64,000 nucleotides of DNA, taken from contig JACCGJ010000272.1 in assembly GCA_013407085.1 (NCBI GenBank), positions 1 through 64,000 on the forward strand, given 5' to 3'. Shown here piece by piece: positions 1-11,509 of the stretch; the stretch's first letter is position 1, and every line of letters starts with the position of its first letter. Position numbers and translations under genes: made by a program. Below the pieces are notes generated by a model. That model was not told where the DNA came from and ran no database searches. It saw nothing but the letters and a program-made list of their open reading frames with translations. This DNA is from Atriophallophorus winterbourni (Eukaryota > Platyhelminthes > Trematoda > Plagiorchiida > Microphallidae).

Positions 1-700
1 TGAACAATTTATACATTTCAATTTTACAATGAGGTTGAATTAATGATCTGTGTATAATATTCATACTTTGCTTGACTTTAGTAATAAGGTGTTGTATTTG
101 TTCTTTGAAAGTGAGTGATGCAGAATATCGAAATCCTAAATTATGCGTGCTGTCAATCATTTGAATTGCGTTATTATTAAGAAGGATTGAGTTATTTTGT
201 ATCGTTCATGTTCTAGACATAAAATTTTATTTTGCTGTTAAGAACGTTAGACCGTTTTTGTCGCTAAATCTACAAATGCAACTGAATCATTGTTTAGTGG
301 GAAAGTAATAACAACCTGCGTGTCTTCAGTAAATAAGAACAGTTTGATATGTGAAATGACGTAATTATATATATAACAAACAGTAAGCGGCCTGAAACGC
401 TACCTTGAATCACCCCAAAGGAAATAGGTAGGCTGCGAGTTCTATGGCCATTAACTTCAACAGAGTGAGTGCGACCGGTAAGAAAAAAAGTTATTCTGGA
501 AAGAAGATTACCACTAATGTAATATGAGGAACAGTATCAAATTCTTCAGTGATGTCTAGGAAGTCAACTACAACTGCCAAACCTTCCTCAATGGATGTAG
601 AAATATTGTCAAGGTATTCAAGCTAGCATGTAATGCAAGATCTTTTATTCAGGAAGCCATGTTGAGCTCTAGAGAAAAAACTTGGAGATAAGTGATTTAA
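1..700 (-). mobile_element. CR1-like LINE reverse transcriptase relic, cut by window start
   Basis: Read on the minus strand from about 700 down to 1, the translation follows the reverse transcriptase at 4219-5343: an QHGFLNKRSCITC block, a GVIQG block, a decayed catalytic box (FTEDTQVV where the other copy has FADDIKVA) and then the C-terminal stretch with GFRYSASLTFKEQ. Several stops and frame changes break it. It is a dead copy of a CR1/Jockey-type LINE; the 3' end lies outside the window. Family-level assignment rests on motif order, not on a database search. Confidence 0.75.
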
Positions 701-1129
701 GATAGATTTTTTACTATTTTTTCAAGTAATATAGATATTATTGCTGTTTGGTTAATTATGCGATAATTTGATACCGTGTGCTCCGAGCCAGATTTTTGAA
801 ATAAATAAATGATATAAATAAATGATATATTTTTTGAATATCCTATGTATGATCAATATTCACTAAAATGTTAGTGAAACGAATGCAAAATATGTTTTAT
901 CGTGATTAACTTTTTGATGTCAAAATACAATAAAATATTTACGGTCGTTAAAATGATGAACAGAAACTGCAGTTAGTTCTCTTCACATAAAATCTGTGTG
1001 TTCAGTTATTATTCAAATTATTATACAGCCATGTGGGAAAATTAATGCTATTGATAATACTGAAGTACAAGGTACAGTGATCTTCGAGGGTACGAATAGT
1101 CGCAGAGTATCTGGATTGTCCAAATATTC

Positions 1130-1292
1130 CTTAATAATTTTTAAATGTAAGTCTTCATTTTCGTATGTGCACTTCTACAGAAAAAATTTAAATCGTTTGT
1201 AGGATCTCTTACTGTTAATTCACTGAGTGACCTTTTTAAGATAAATTCTTTATTAGATAATTTTTACTATAGTGGTATCCCGGGTTTCTAAG
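1130..1292 (+). mobile_element. 3' end fragment of CR1-like LINE
   Basis: The plus strand encodes a short C-terminal stretch ending GIPGF-stop at about 1291, preceded by INSLLDNFYYS. The LINE at 4095-5490 ends in the same pattern (TTIDNLYLYGIKGF-stop). Only the last 40-50 codons are recognisable and the upstream frame is broken. Confidence 0.5.
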
Positions 1293-1914
1293 TTCACTTT
1301 ATGTTTTCTCATATTAGTATGTTATGGGTTCCGGTATTATCCCCTAGTATACTTGGGCGTTAAAATATCAGGTTGCCAGACCCTAGACACGCGTCTATAT
1401 TACTCAATCACAGCATTGCATTCGTTGACATTCACTATACACTTTTATTAATATAACTATTTCATATTTTGTATGAGGCCTTGTATCGTTCGTGACGTGA
1501 GCAACGCGTAGACCACCAGTTTTTTTTATTTGGACAAATTCAAAACAACGATTCAGATATTGTAGGGCACTGTAATTAACAACAATTACAACAAAAATAA
1601 CTATACAAATCTCAATTGTATAGGAACGTCACAGCAACAATGGAGCCAAATGCTTCAGAGTCAATTCAATTCAAACAAAGACGACCTGATATAAAAATAG
1701 AAACATCCGATTTACCAGAATTGTTGTCCGAAATGTCTATAAAAGACGAGACACTCAAAAGTGGTGTCAAAATACAAACCAATTACAAGTGCCCAAAATA
1801 GCAACGAAATTCAACAACAATGACCGACAATGGCAGAAACGATGAAGTAAAACAAAAGCTTCACCAAATATGAGAACAGAAGGTTTCGTGTTAGACAGTG
1901 TGCTCATGGTTGTA
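1293..1914. other. no recognisable gene
   Basis: AT-rich sequence. A 61-codon open frame at 1616-1801 (charged, DIKIETSDLPELL) has no family resemblance that I recognise; it may be leftover gag or untranslated sequence of a neighbouring element. Confidence 0.4.
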
Positions 1915-2226
1915 CTACCGGGTAGGGTGGCGACAAGCGTCGGCGATCCATGGGTGGCGCGTGCCACGGTTTCAACAGCGTGAGGTACTTATGCACCGAA
2001 AAGATACACGAAGGATGCGTGCATTTCGGGCTACCTGGTAGGATGGCGACAAGCGTCGGTGATCCGTAGATGGCGTGTACCACGGTTTCCACAGCGTGAG
2101 GTGCATGTGCACCAGAAGGGATACACGAAGGATGCGTGTATTTCGGGCTACCGGGTAAGATGGCGGCAAGTCAGTGATCAGTAGGTGGCGTGTGCCACGG
2201 TTTGCACAACGGGAGGTGCATGTGTA
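1915..2226. repeat. tandem repeat, about 116-117 bp period, 2.7 copies
   Basis: Units begin CTACCGGGTA (1915), CTACCTGGTA (2031) and CTACCGGGTA (2148), so the spacing is 116 then 117 bp. Each full unit also carries the block ATACACGAAGGATGCGTG. The third unit is partial and has a short deletion. A similar CTACCGGGTGAG stretch and the downstream motif GGTGCATGGGTTTA also occur at 22.77-22.91 kb in the 3' untranslated part of a gypsy element, so this is probably gypsy 3' sequence that expanded. Confidence 0.75.
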
Positions 2227-2519
2227 ACTGAGTAGTGAGAAGAGAATAAACTCTGGTGCATGGGTTTATGGCCACGATCGAGTTATAGTAAAGAGGTACA
2301 AAAAGCATGCACGTGATATACCAAGCGATAATAACGTGTTAAATACCCGCTGCATAATTGGCAAACGTGCCGTTGCGGATGCCTACTCACTGTGGAGATG
2401 GCGGATTGCGGGTAAATACTTGATATACCCGTAATTATTAACAGATATGGTGGGGTTGCCATGAAGGTATCATGCTGAAGGTACCCACTGGCTTTCCGCC
2501 ATAATAATTTTTCTTTAAC

Positions 2520-2960
2520 AAACGTAACGCAAGCACGAATGCCAGGATGGGAAAGATTGCGTATGTTATGATTAATGCAGGGTACGTAGTCGGAAAGCGC
2601 TTTGCCATAAGGTGCAAAGGATATCGCTCAAGTCATCGGGCAAGGGGAGAGGAAAGAATAGGCGTCCCTGAGCTGTGCGATGCCGGCATCGGTAGCTTGC
2701 ACTGCATCGATTTTGCTGAGGTCGAGGGAGAGTGGCAAGTCTATTACAGACGTTGTCGAGATAAGAATTGTTGCTTCTAAGATATATCGTATGTCAGTCG
2801 TGAAATGACTGACAAAATCCTAGTGCGTAGTTTCTCTAGGAGAATACCTACCGATGATCCGCTCATTGATTTATGAAGGGCTTATAAGCAGTAAACAAGT
2901 TAAACTGTCTGCCCTGTAGATTGTGTTCTAACCCTACTTGTGAATCGATCAACAAGTGTA
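2520..2960 (-). mobile_element. Ty3/gypsy relic (RNase H end to integrase start)
   Basis: On the minus strand this stretch aligns by eye with the gypsy copies at 27.8-28.05 and 29.8-30.0 kb: the region around the end of RNase H (protein context SINVVELPSS in the better copies) and the start of the integrase zinc finger. It carries many substitutions and gaps and no usable frame. It belongs with the LTR and primer site just above it (3129-3335). Confidence 0.6.
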
Positions 2961-3128
2961 GCTTGGTGACGCATATGACGTCCTGATGCAATACGTGATG
3001 AAATGAGGTAAAATATTAACCTGAAATAACGCCGATGTGAATCGGGAAAAATGACGTACCGAAAAAATTATCTCGAAGTGTGCGTAGATATTGGGCTCAT
3101 CAATTGTGGTACACGAAGGATTCGTGCA

Positions 3129-3145
3129 TCACGTCGGGCTCACCA
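3129..3145 (-). other. primer-binding site like tRNA-Trp
   Basis: On the minus strand the 17-mer TGGTGAGCCCGACGTGA starts 3 nt after the LTR end. Apart from one base it fits the complement of a eukaryotic tRNA-Trp 3' end, the primer reported for the CsRn1 group of fluke gypsy elements. The match to tRNA-Trp is from general knowledge, not from a tRNA in this window. Confidence 0.55.
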
Positions 3146-3148
3146 ATT

Positions 3149-3335
3149 TGTAGTAAACTTACTACTACAATAATGTCCCCAAGAATATTCGAGAAAAGGC
3201 ACAGGCGATAGAAGATTTATCGCAGTAGCCGAAAACATGCACGAGGGTACAGTGGAAGCAATCACGAAACACGAATCAACGAGAAGTGTATATCAAGGTC
3301 AATTTTTTAGTACAGTAAAATAACGTTGTTACACA
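3149..3335 (-). repeat. 5' LTR remnant of gypsy element
   Basis: Minus-strand sequence begins TGTGTAAC and ends ACTACA (TG...CA). It aligns by eye along its length with the LTR at 22092-22254, including the shared blocks ACTACAATAA and TCAAGGTCAA. Primer-binding site follows on its inner side, so this is the 5' LTR of a minus-strand element whose body is largely lost. Confidence 0.6.
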
Positions 3336-3519
3336 TCGTTCTGGAAAACATTACAACGTACGTTTACAAAAGCAATTATTGGAAAAGTCTGGATTCAGTC
3401 TTATGCAAAAGGGTGCTGGCAGCTTGAGCTAGAACCGTCATGATTTCGTAGAATTAAATATATCCAAATCCCATATTTCGAAATAATATCTTCTGATAAC
3501 ATATATATAATTTCCACTT

Positions 3520-4016
3520 ATGAGGTTTATCTTAAGGAATCAAAATAACAAATCGAATATAACTAGTTCGCCAAGTGTGGGTACTCAAGGCCACCCATTA
3601 AAACTGGCCAAGCGACATGTCAGGTCAAATGTTCGTAAGTTCTTCTTTAGTGAGAGGGTAGTAAATTACTGGAATCGACTTCTTAAAGAAGTTGTTTGTT
3701 CTACTTCGGTAGGGGGTTTCAAGAATAGACTTGACTCTGTGTGGCCTTCATTATTTCCTGATTTTTATCCGTAAGGGAATAGTTGGTATGATCCTCATGT
3801 TGTCTTTGGAACGCACTAATGCTTCTCCTCACCTATTGGTGAGGGGAGTTTTTCTGTTGCATTCCAGATTACTCTCATACCAGAAGATATTTGTGAAAAT
3901 ATTGTTTGAAGTGGTAGACGCTCTTCTGTGGCATACCACCGAAAGAAATCTGGACGCTCGATTGGCTCGTTAGCCACATACAGTCCTGTGCAAACTGAAC
4001 TGAACTGAACTGAAGT
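3520..4016 (+). mobile_element. CR1-like LINE 3' end with (CTGAA)n tail
   Basis: Codons 3520-3774 give a typical CR1/Jockey-type C terminus (VRKFFFSERVVNYWNRLLKEV, then SVGGFKNRLDSVW). An untranslated stretch follows, with TCGATTGGCTCGTTAGCCAC, and the copy ends in a short run of CTGAA units at about 3995-4016. The same 3' block with a shorter tail recurs at 20405-20492. The element is 5'-truncated, as is usual for LINEs. Confidence 0.7.
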
Positions 4017-4094
4017 TCCTACACAAAGGTCATGAAAACTTTCATTTGAATAAGTAAGCAAAAGTCTGTCATTTTCTCCCGATAATCATAAGTT

Positions 4095-5490
4095 TGCGTT
4101 ATTTTAGTGACATAAGTCCGGATCACTACATACAGTTACCAATTATCGACCCATTAATCACACACCCCTTCTAGCTAGAATATTTGAGAAGCTTGTCAGA
4201 CAGGCCACCCTAGCATACTTGACACCAAACTATTGCATATCAAACCAACACGGATTTCTCAACAGGAAATCTTGCGTCACTTGTCAACTAGAATTATTAA
4301 ATTACGTGACACAATCACTTGATTCAAACCTTGGAGTCATAGTTGTATTCATCGATATTATGAAAGCCTTCGACAGGGTCCCGCATAATCTACTCCTCGC
4401 AAAATTATCTGCTGTAGGTATTACTGGAAACCTACTTTCGTGGTTCAAATCTTTTCTTACTGGTCGCACCTTTTCGGTAGATATAAATGGCTACCGTTCT
4501 AGAACTTTGCCAATTCCAAGCGGAGTCATACAAGGAAGCGTTCTAGGTCCACTACTCTTCTTGATATTTATCAACGATATACTATCTGTCATAACACACT
4601 GTAAGATCTTTTTGTTTGCAGATGATATAAAAGTCGCCATAGCCTTTCCATCTAACCAGACTAACGACTTTATATCAAAATTGAACCAAGACCTGGATGC
4701 TCTACTTCAATGGAGTATTCGAAACGGTCTTGAGTTCTCCACCAATAAATCAACTTTCATAAATTTCAACTGTATCATACCAAAAGATTCGATCATCCTA
4801 AATAATACACCACTACAACCAGCACAATGTGTACGTGATTTAGGTTATCGATATTCTGGATCACTTACATTTCATGAACAAATTTGCTACTTAATTTCTA
4901 AATCAAAAAAGAACATAGGTTTACTTCATAGATTCATCTCTCTGCCCCAATGCAAGCTGGAACTTTTCAAGTTACATACACTAGCTTTATTAGATTACTG
5001 CAACATTATATCTAGTAACATTACTCGGTCTGATAGCTATGCTTTAGAAGGCATCCAACGTTCTTTCACACGATCCATTACCACCAGTTCGGATAAGCAT
5101 TCATATAAGGAAAGATGTCAGATCCTAGGATTGGAACCATTATGGTTTCGAAGAATAAAACAAAATCTTATACTCTTTTACAGAATATTGAAAAAAGATA
5201 TGATCGACATTGATTTACAATTAGATTTCAAAAACTCTGAAGTATATAATCTTCGACACAAAAACAAAATATGTTTACCGAAAATCCACAATCGTATACG
5301 AAAAGATTTCTTTATTTATAAATATTCTCGTTTATGGAATTAAATTCCTAATAATATAAGATTGAGCACTTCACAAACTGAATACAAAAAGCAACTCAAC
5401 TCTTTTTTATCTCCGAAAAAATTAGGTAAGCTATTTCTAATTAATACAACTATAGATAATTTATACTTATACGGCATAAAAGGCTTCTAA
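4095..5490 (+). mobile_element. CR1-like LINE reverse transcriptase, nearly open
   Basis: The plus strand is open from 4219 to 5343 (374 codons), and the homologous frame begins about 40 codons upstream (TNYRPI at 4140). Visible RT blocks are QHGFLNRKSCVTC, VFIDIMKAFDRVPH, SGVIQGSVLGPLLFLIFINDI and the catalytic FADDIK. One in-frame TAA at 5341-5343 interrupts the C terminus, which continues in the same frame to GIKGF-stop at 5488-5490. The endonuclease domain is absent, so this is a 5'-truncated copy that decayed little. The copy at 1-700 is its nearest relative in the window. Confidence 0.8.
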
Positions 5491-5995
5491 TATTTTTTTA
5501 GCAAGAAAAAATTTTAAAGTGACATATAACTTTTTTTCTTGAGAATTTACTTTTCAGAATTGTTGAAATTCAACAAAATACACTCTCCCAATTCTTGAAA
5601 GGGCGATGCAACTCATATCTTCGTGAACCGATTAAATGAACTCCTTATACAATAATCTGCGTTTGAAGTTGCATTTGGAACATCATACATGAATAAACAT
5701 TGCGGTCCAGACCTACCCAAACTGTAATTAACCCATTTTTAAACAATTACTGTCGTATTCGTTAAAAACATGAACCTTCATCATTTATTTTCTCGATATT
5801 TTATCAACTTTATGTTTTAAACAAGCTACCGTCTGTACAAATGTTATCAAACTATTTTTTACGGTTGTTAACAAAAAAAAATTTTTTATTTATGTTTGAC
5901 CTTAACATTTGTATAATTACCGTTTTATTTGATGTACTTATTCATGAAAACAAATGATCATGCATGGCATGACTTGGTGTATCCAAGAATATACA

Positions 5996-6063
<68 letters not shown>

Positions 6064-6590
6064 TTGCGTGATTTTAAAACACATCCGAACTCATTTCTTA
6101 CTAGGAAAAAAACGAACGTTTTCAACCTAGATCTTTCCCCAAAAGAACTATATAATTACGGCATTCTCGAGAACTGATATTAAATTAAGTTTCACAAGTT
6201 TTATAAGAACATTCACTCGGTTTCAAGTATTTTCTTTCCAGCATGGCTTCTCTATCTCACCTAAATAAAACTGGCCAGCAGGATACCTGAATTCGATGTA
6301 TTCAATTCTCTTTGTTTAACAGACAAAAAATACATATGTTCTGATATAATTATCAATTTTAAACTATCCGAACAAAACTCTTCAAAATAAGCAACAACGC
6401 GGAAACATCACAGAAATTCGATGAACATCTAAAACTCATCTTGAGTGCTCTCTGGGTCATTATTTTGATTTTTTGCAATGTTAGTATTTCTTTTGTTTAA
6501 CAATATATCGCTCCTTGATTCTCTGCAAGCATTGAATAAATACTGTTCACGTTCATAAGTATATGAAACGGTACGTTGTGATACGTAGGA
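5491..6590. other. AT-rich spacer, no recognisable gene except microsatellite
   Basis: Probably LINE 3' untranslated sequence followed by AT-rich DNA. The open frame at 5929-6177 is largely the isoleucine-coding microsatellite and is not a gene. A short stretch ending KELYNYGILEN-stop at 6177 may be another LINE C-terminal remnant, but this is weak. Confidence 0.4.
5993..6064. repeat. (ATT)n microsatellite
   Basis: About 24 consecutive trinucleotides, almost all ATT with two ATC variants. Confidence 0.95.
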
Positions 6591-6593
6591 GAG

Positions 6594-7440
6594 AGTAGTC
6601 GAAGTCTGCTATCTTGATTTTCAAAAGGCATTTGACTCGGTGAACCATAGGTACCTTCTGCACAAACTAAGTATGTGTGGCGTCACAGGTGACCTACATC
6701 GATGGTTAAACAGCTTCTTAACTAATCGCACTAACTATGTTGGAATTGCAGGCGAGTGCTAGCAGGAATCACTGATTCTCAGTGGAGTGCCTCAAAGCTC
6801 GGTGCTTGGTCCATTACTTTTTCTTATTTTTGTAAACGACCTGGCAGCGTGCTTGAGTTCACGCTGCTTCCTGTATGCTGATGATGTTGATATCCTAGGA
6901 ACCGACAGTAGAGATACGCTTATCTCTGATTTAGAACAAGTAATCGAGTGGACAAAGACCTGGGACTTGCCACTAAACCTAGGGAAGAGTTGTCTTCTGA
7001 CGACTGATTTAGCGACAACCCAACTAGAAGTTGATGAAGAAACTATCAGAATAGCGGCTGCTCAGAAAGTGAAGGATCTTGGCATTACTATAACAGGCGA
7101 TTTTAAATGGGCTACTCAATGTGCCGAAGCTGCAAACAAGGCTCGCAGAGAATTGTTCAGACTTTGCTCAGCGTTATCTTGCCAAAAACCTTCAATCTTT
7201 ATTCCCTTATACAAAGTAGTCGTGCGGCCTCACTTGGAATACTGCATTCAATCCTAGGCACCGTACTTAAAGAAGGATATAGCATGTCTCGAAAGGGTCC
7301 AGCGCCTTGCGACTAGGATGGCTGAGGGTCAGGCAGGTAAAACCTATGAGGCTAGACTCAAGGACCTCGGTTTCTTCTCATGAATTGTAAGGAAATGTAA
7401 GAATCTTAATTCGCCCAGAGAGACCGGCTATATAAAATAA
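6594..7440 (+). mobile_element. CR1-like LINE reverse transcriptase fragment
   Basis: Begins abruptly inside the RT with VCYLDFQKAFDSVNH, followed by SGVPQSSVLGPLLFLIFVNDL and catalytic YADDVD, then a thumb region with KVKDLGITI and the C-terminal VVVRPHLEYCIQS and VQRLATRM. Codons 6787-7257 are open; stops flank it at about 6762 and 7255. It is a different CR1-like lineage from 4095-5490 (FQKAF rather than IMKAF). 5' and 3' ends are missing. Confidence 0.75.
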
Positions 7441-7859
7441 TGCTTTTCTGTTTGATATAAATGCTTGTTGCGTTAGAAACAAAGGACTGAACGACTTTTC
7501 AAAGTTGACGACGCCCGCTTCAAACTGGTGGGTTCATGGAATGGTGGTTGTCTCGTGTTGACGCACGGTCTGTTTAGCGCGGTAAGTAGCGATTGACATT
7601 TTGGTAAACTGGCTGGAAGGAGCATTGCTCTATATTGATCGTGCTATTCCTTTTAAATGTAATGTTTCTATTTGTACGACGAACGTGCAATTACTATCTG
7701 CCTTGCTCATGCTTGGATGCAGGCGTATAGTAATAAGCTGAGTCTACCATAAGGCAAACACAACTTTGGAAGAATATAATCTTTTGCAAATTAGTCCTTC
7801 GACTCTTTTGACCGTAGCACCAAGTATTGTAATACACGGAGATTTTGATCACCATGAGA
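7441..7859. other. no recognisable gene
   Basis: No coding pattern, repeat or RNA gene that I can identify on either strand. Confidence 0.4.
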
Positions 7860-8560
7860 TAAGCTTGGAGTAGCAAATCTTGCATGCTCAAGGGATCGCG
7901 AAACAAATTCTTGAATGGCTACACTACCATGCACTTCACTAACCAGTACACAATCCAACTAGTTTTCGCGCGATAAAGTCTCCATCAACACTCGACCACA
8001 TTCTTTCAACTGTTGAAAGCTTTATAAGGAATTTGATATTCCTTCAATCTTAAGAAAACAGCGAGGTATTCTTTTGTTGTGGTAAAAACTTTAGTCAAGA
8101 TATTTCGACGCTATCATAAATTCGACTTAACTGTCCTACTGCAAGCAGCAACGCTACTCCGATGGCAATTCATGAAATATGTGGATGAGATGTGTGGGCA
8201 GATCAAAAGCAGCATCCTTCAACTTTAGGATGGATTCGCGCCTCTAGTTTTCGTTAGCTAATAGGGTAAACCGTTAATATAAGCCTCAGTCTCGTAGCGT
8301 ACGTCATCGCGACTCATGATGTTTCCTCATCTGGGACTTTGACCCTTTACAAGGAATCGGCAATGCCACAGTCTCCAAAATACGCGCTAAAAAATTCTTC
8401 TTCTAAACGAGACGCTTAACAGACCAAGAGTCATTCAGAACGATACTACAGCTACGATCAGTTTAAAGACTTAACACGAAAAGCAGTAGGCACCATAAGA
8501 AGTGAACATGGCTCCGCCGTCATTGTAAGCTTAGAAAAAGCTTACGTTTTCCTTGCAATT
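7860..8560 (+). mobile_element. probable LINE endonuclease/linker relic
   Basis: Near 7905-8010 the plus strand gives LEWLHYHAL and then TSFRAIKSPSTLDHIL, which resembles the end of a CR1-type endonuclease (compare PTRFCGHQIPSTLDLIL at 14.2 kb). The rest is too decayed to follow. It could be the upstream part of a LINE copy unrelated to its neighbours. Confidence 0.4.
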
Positions 8561-8621
8561 TGTAAACCGTGCAACGTCCAGATGTTACCCGGAATATCTA
8601 TGCGCCATCACATCCTTCTTA

Positions 8622-9080
8622 CTTTTACTTTTGTGCGACTATCTCATCCTGGAGGATGAGTCGGCTTTAATGAATGTTCTTGGGGATTTGGGTACAAAGC
8701 GGCGTCCCCAGAACCACTCGGCGTTTGTTCGAGTCAGCTTCTCTAGCATTTGCACGCCCAAGTACGACCTGCAAGGCAGCATGGAGTTGCCAGAAAGAGG
8801 TGGTCTACCAGACTGTTCAGGTTTTTCCTCAGGGTTTTCTCCCTAAGCCTTTCCCGTGATCGGGTATCCCGCAAGGTGGCGGAGGTTTATATTCAGGGTT
8901 TCCCTTCCCTTAGAAGAAATGCCCTGCCAGGCTAACGTTCTCCATCTGTTCGAAGCAAACTGGTTTTCAGACGCCAGTCACTCGCCTTCGCCCCTTCTCC
9001 TGTTGGTAGATGCAGTTCCGCCGGGCTCGGGGAGCGACTCGTGCAGGCCAGAAGCTGGACTTGGTTGTCAGAGGCTTTGG
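8622..9080 (-). mobile_element. RTE-derived short element, minus copy
   Basis: Read on the minus strand it ends in a tail of AAAGTAAAAGTAAG type at 8622-8632. It matches the 595-bp element at 30973-31567 and, in its 5' half, the 5' untranslated region of the full-length RTE at 26862-27272 (shared blocks around CCTTTCCC, GGAGCAAACTGGTTTT and the invert of GGTTGTCAGAGGC). Its own 5' end is missing; at about 9080 it meets the plus-strand copy. Confidence 0.65.
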
Positions 9081-9330
9081 GAGGAAACCTTGAGGAAAAA
9101 CCTGGAACAGAGTCTGGTAGACGGTAAGTTGGTGCACACGACCTCTTTCTGGCAACTACCTGCTACCTAGCAGGTCGCAGTTGGTTGTGCAAAGGCTAGA
9201 AAAGCTGACTTGAACAATCGCCGAGTGTTGCTGGGAACGCCGTTTTATACCCAAATTCCCAAGAATCTTCATTGAAGCCGACTTATCCTCCAGGAGGTGA
9301 GTCGCGTAAAAGAAAAGCTGAGCTGATCAC
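9081..9330 (+). mobile_element. RTE-derived short element, plus copy (5'-truncated)
   Basis: Continues the same family in the opposite orientation: TTGAGGAAAAACC, then the GGTTGTGCAAAGGCTAGA block, then CCCAAGAA and the end block GTGAGTCGCGTAAAAGAAAAG. Together with 8622-8830 it makes inverted arms of about 200 bp. Confidence 0.6.
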
Positions 9331-9892
9331 AGAAATTTTTAGAACCTCCTTCAGACTAGGCAACTTTTCTTTATACTAGACAACAACCGTTGTACTATCA
9401 ATTCACAATGGAGGAGCTTTTACGGAGTTCAAAATCACCACCTGGTGTGTAGTGTACTATGTGAGGTCATGGATAGGATTATCCGCGACGGAATCTGTGG
9501 ATACCTAACCAAATATTTTTTACTGGTTACCGCACAACATGTATCTGACTAACTTGTTTTGCTTTTAAAACGAGGTCACTATGAGGATTTATTCTATCTT
9601 TACGTTAGTATATATAGTCAATTAGTTAATTACACCTTCATGCTTCTCTAACTCTCAGTCATTGAAATGTCAAGGGTCTTACTGTGCTGGATCGAACTGT
9701 GGTACGAGACAGGGATATTCAGCAGCCCTGTTCGATTGCACAGATTAAATCAAATATAATCGTGAAAGCGCATGATAGACCGAAAGAAAAGAAGCAGATT
9801 CAGACGAATTCTGCGTAGCCATATTAATAATAGTATGTAACTCAACAAATTACAACTTTCAAGATAAGACAAGGGGTTGGAATGAATGGAAG
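9331..9892. other. no recognisable gene
   Basis: Mixed sequence between the RTE-derived pair and the transposase. No terminal inverted repeat of the transposon at 9893 is visible here, so that element is 5'-truncated. Confidence 0.4.
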
Positions 9893-11420
9893 AATGACCC
9901 CACTGTTGATTTTTATGTGTGTGAACGGAAGCGAAAAGACTACTGTTCTGGGCGACTCCATCTCCGTGGAAATACAGTCTTGAAGTCATCAGAGCACAAC
10001 AATGCCCCCGACGCGTGTCGCCAGAATGTTCTGAAGGTAGTTGATTCCATCGAAAGACAAGCGTCTACAACAGAAGAAACCACAAGGATGATCATTGCCA
10101 GTCAGTGTACAGGCGTTTCTGAAGTCACAGCAGGTTCTATGCCAACAGAACGGGCACTTAAGAAACAAATACAAAGAACGCGAAACCGTAATGGTCGGGT
10201 CCCACCACTGCCTGCAAGTCTGAAAGATCTGAATATTCCTGATGACTACAAGACCTTTGATGATGGAGAGCTCTTTCTTCTGCACGACACTGGACATGGC
10301 TCTCAGCGCATTCTGATTTTCTCAACCCACAAAAATCTGATGTTATTGTCTGAAAGTCAACACTAGTTTGCCGATGGAACATTTAAAGTGGCGCCCAGCT
10401 TATTCCATCAATTGTACACAATACACTGTTGCTGCCAAGGACTCATGATGCCGATGGTGTTTGCACTGCTGCCTGGAAAAACAACGGCAGTATATCGTCG
10501 GGTTCTACAGGTACACAATACCATTATCTTATTCAGCATGATAAGCGTTAGGGTTATTTTTATTATTTTCATGACATTTTCCACCCCTTACTGACACATG
10601 CGTTTTTATGCTTTTATCTTTTTTTCTTTTTTTAAACAGACTCTCAGAGAGCTGCAGCCAAACCTTGCACCGACGACCTTGATGTGTGACTTTGAAAATG
10701 CTGCCATCCGTGCTTTTGAACAGGAGTTTCCTGGCCTTGTAGTGACGGGCTACTTCTTTCATCTGGGTCAGTGCTGCTGGAGGAAGTGTCAGCAACTTGG
10801 ATTAGCGACCACCTATGCTGAAGAGGATGGTCTTTTTGCATGTTGGATTCGGTGTCTTACTGCGCTTGCATTTCTTCCCCGTGACCAAGTTGTTGGGGCA
10901 TTTGAAACTCTGACAGAAAATCAAGGTTTCGTCACATGCATGGCAGAAAAGGGAGGTGAGTCATTTGTTGACTGTTTTGAAGACACATGGATCGGGAGGC
11001 CACCAAGACGGCAAGGAGCTGAACGCCGTGCCCCCATGTTTCCCATCGAACTGTGGAACCAGTACGAACGCACCATGTCAGACATGCCATGAACCAACAA
11101 CAGTATCGAGGCCTGGGACAACAGAATGCAGTCTCTTGTGGAAGCGTTCTTCCCTCATGTGTTCAGATTCATTGACAGCATCAAAAAAGAACAGATGTTA
11201 AACAAAAACACAATAACTCAGCTGTTGAGTGGTCAGCCCCCAACACCAAAAGGAAGAAACACATCAAACTGGAAGAAAGAATTAAAAAAGTTGTTGAAGG
11301 TCAGCAGGGTCGGGACACCGTAAGTGCACTGAAGAGCATTGCCTTTTGCTACAATATGTAGGCTTCTGTTGCAGAGGAAGAAGGAGAAGACAATCAAGAC
11401 AGTAGTTTGGAAGTTGTTTT
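9893..11420 (+). mobile_element. FLYWCH-Mutator (MULE) transposon copy A, transposase relic
   Basis: The plus strand starts inside the FLYWCH zinc-finger region (DPTVDFYVCERKRKD ... GRLHLRGN), runs to 10366, stops at TAG, and continues in frame with FADGTFK, the first catalytic Asp block of MULE transposases. A GT-AG intron-like gap (10511-10639) follows. The second exon has MCDFENAAIRAF (second Asp), GYFFHLGQCC and, after an in-frame TGA at 11090-11092, NNSIEAWDN (catalytic Glu). The zinc-finger plus MULE architecture is known for animal Mutator-superfamily elements. Two stops make this copy inactive; copy B carries the same two stops. Confidence 0.75.
10511..10639 (+). other. putative intron in MULE transposase
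   Basis: Between VYRRVLQ and TLRELQPN the reading is interrupted by 129 nt that start GTACAC and end in a pyrimidine-rich stretch with AACAG. Copy B has the same interruption. Confidence 0.6.
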
Positions 11421-11509
11421 ATAACAGTGATATTTTTGTGTGTGCAGTTATCAGACATGAGACCAGGATTTTGTGAAAAACACTAAAAAACTCATGGCTT
11501 AGTTATTGT

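Noticed and set aside
1915..2226. CRISPR-like array
   Set aside because: The repeat is contiguous at ~116 bp with no short repeat/unique spacer pattern, and the genome is eukaryotic.
5929..6177. 82-codon frame with a long poly-isoleucine run
   Set aside because: It is the translation of the (ATT)n microsatellite.
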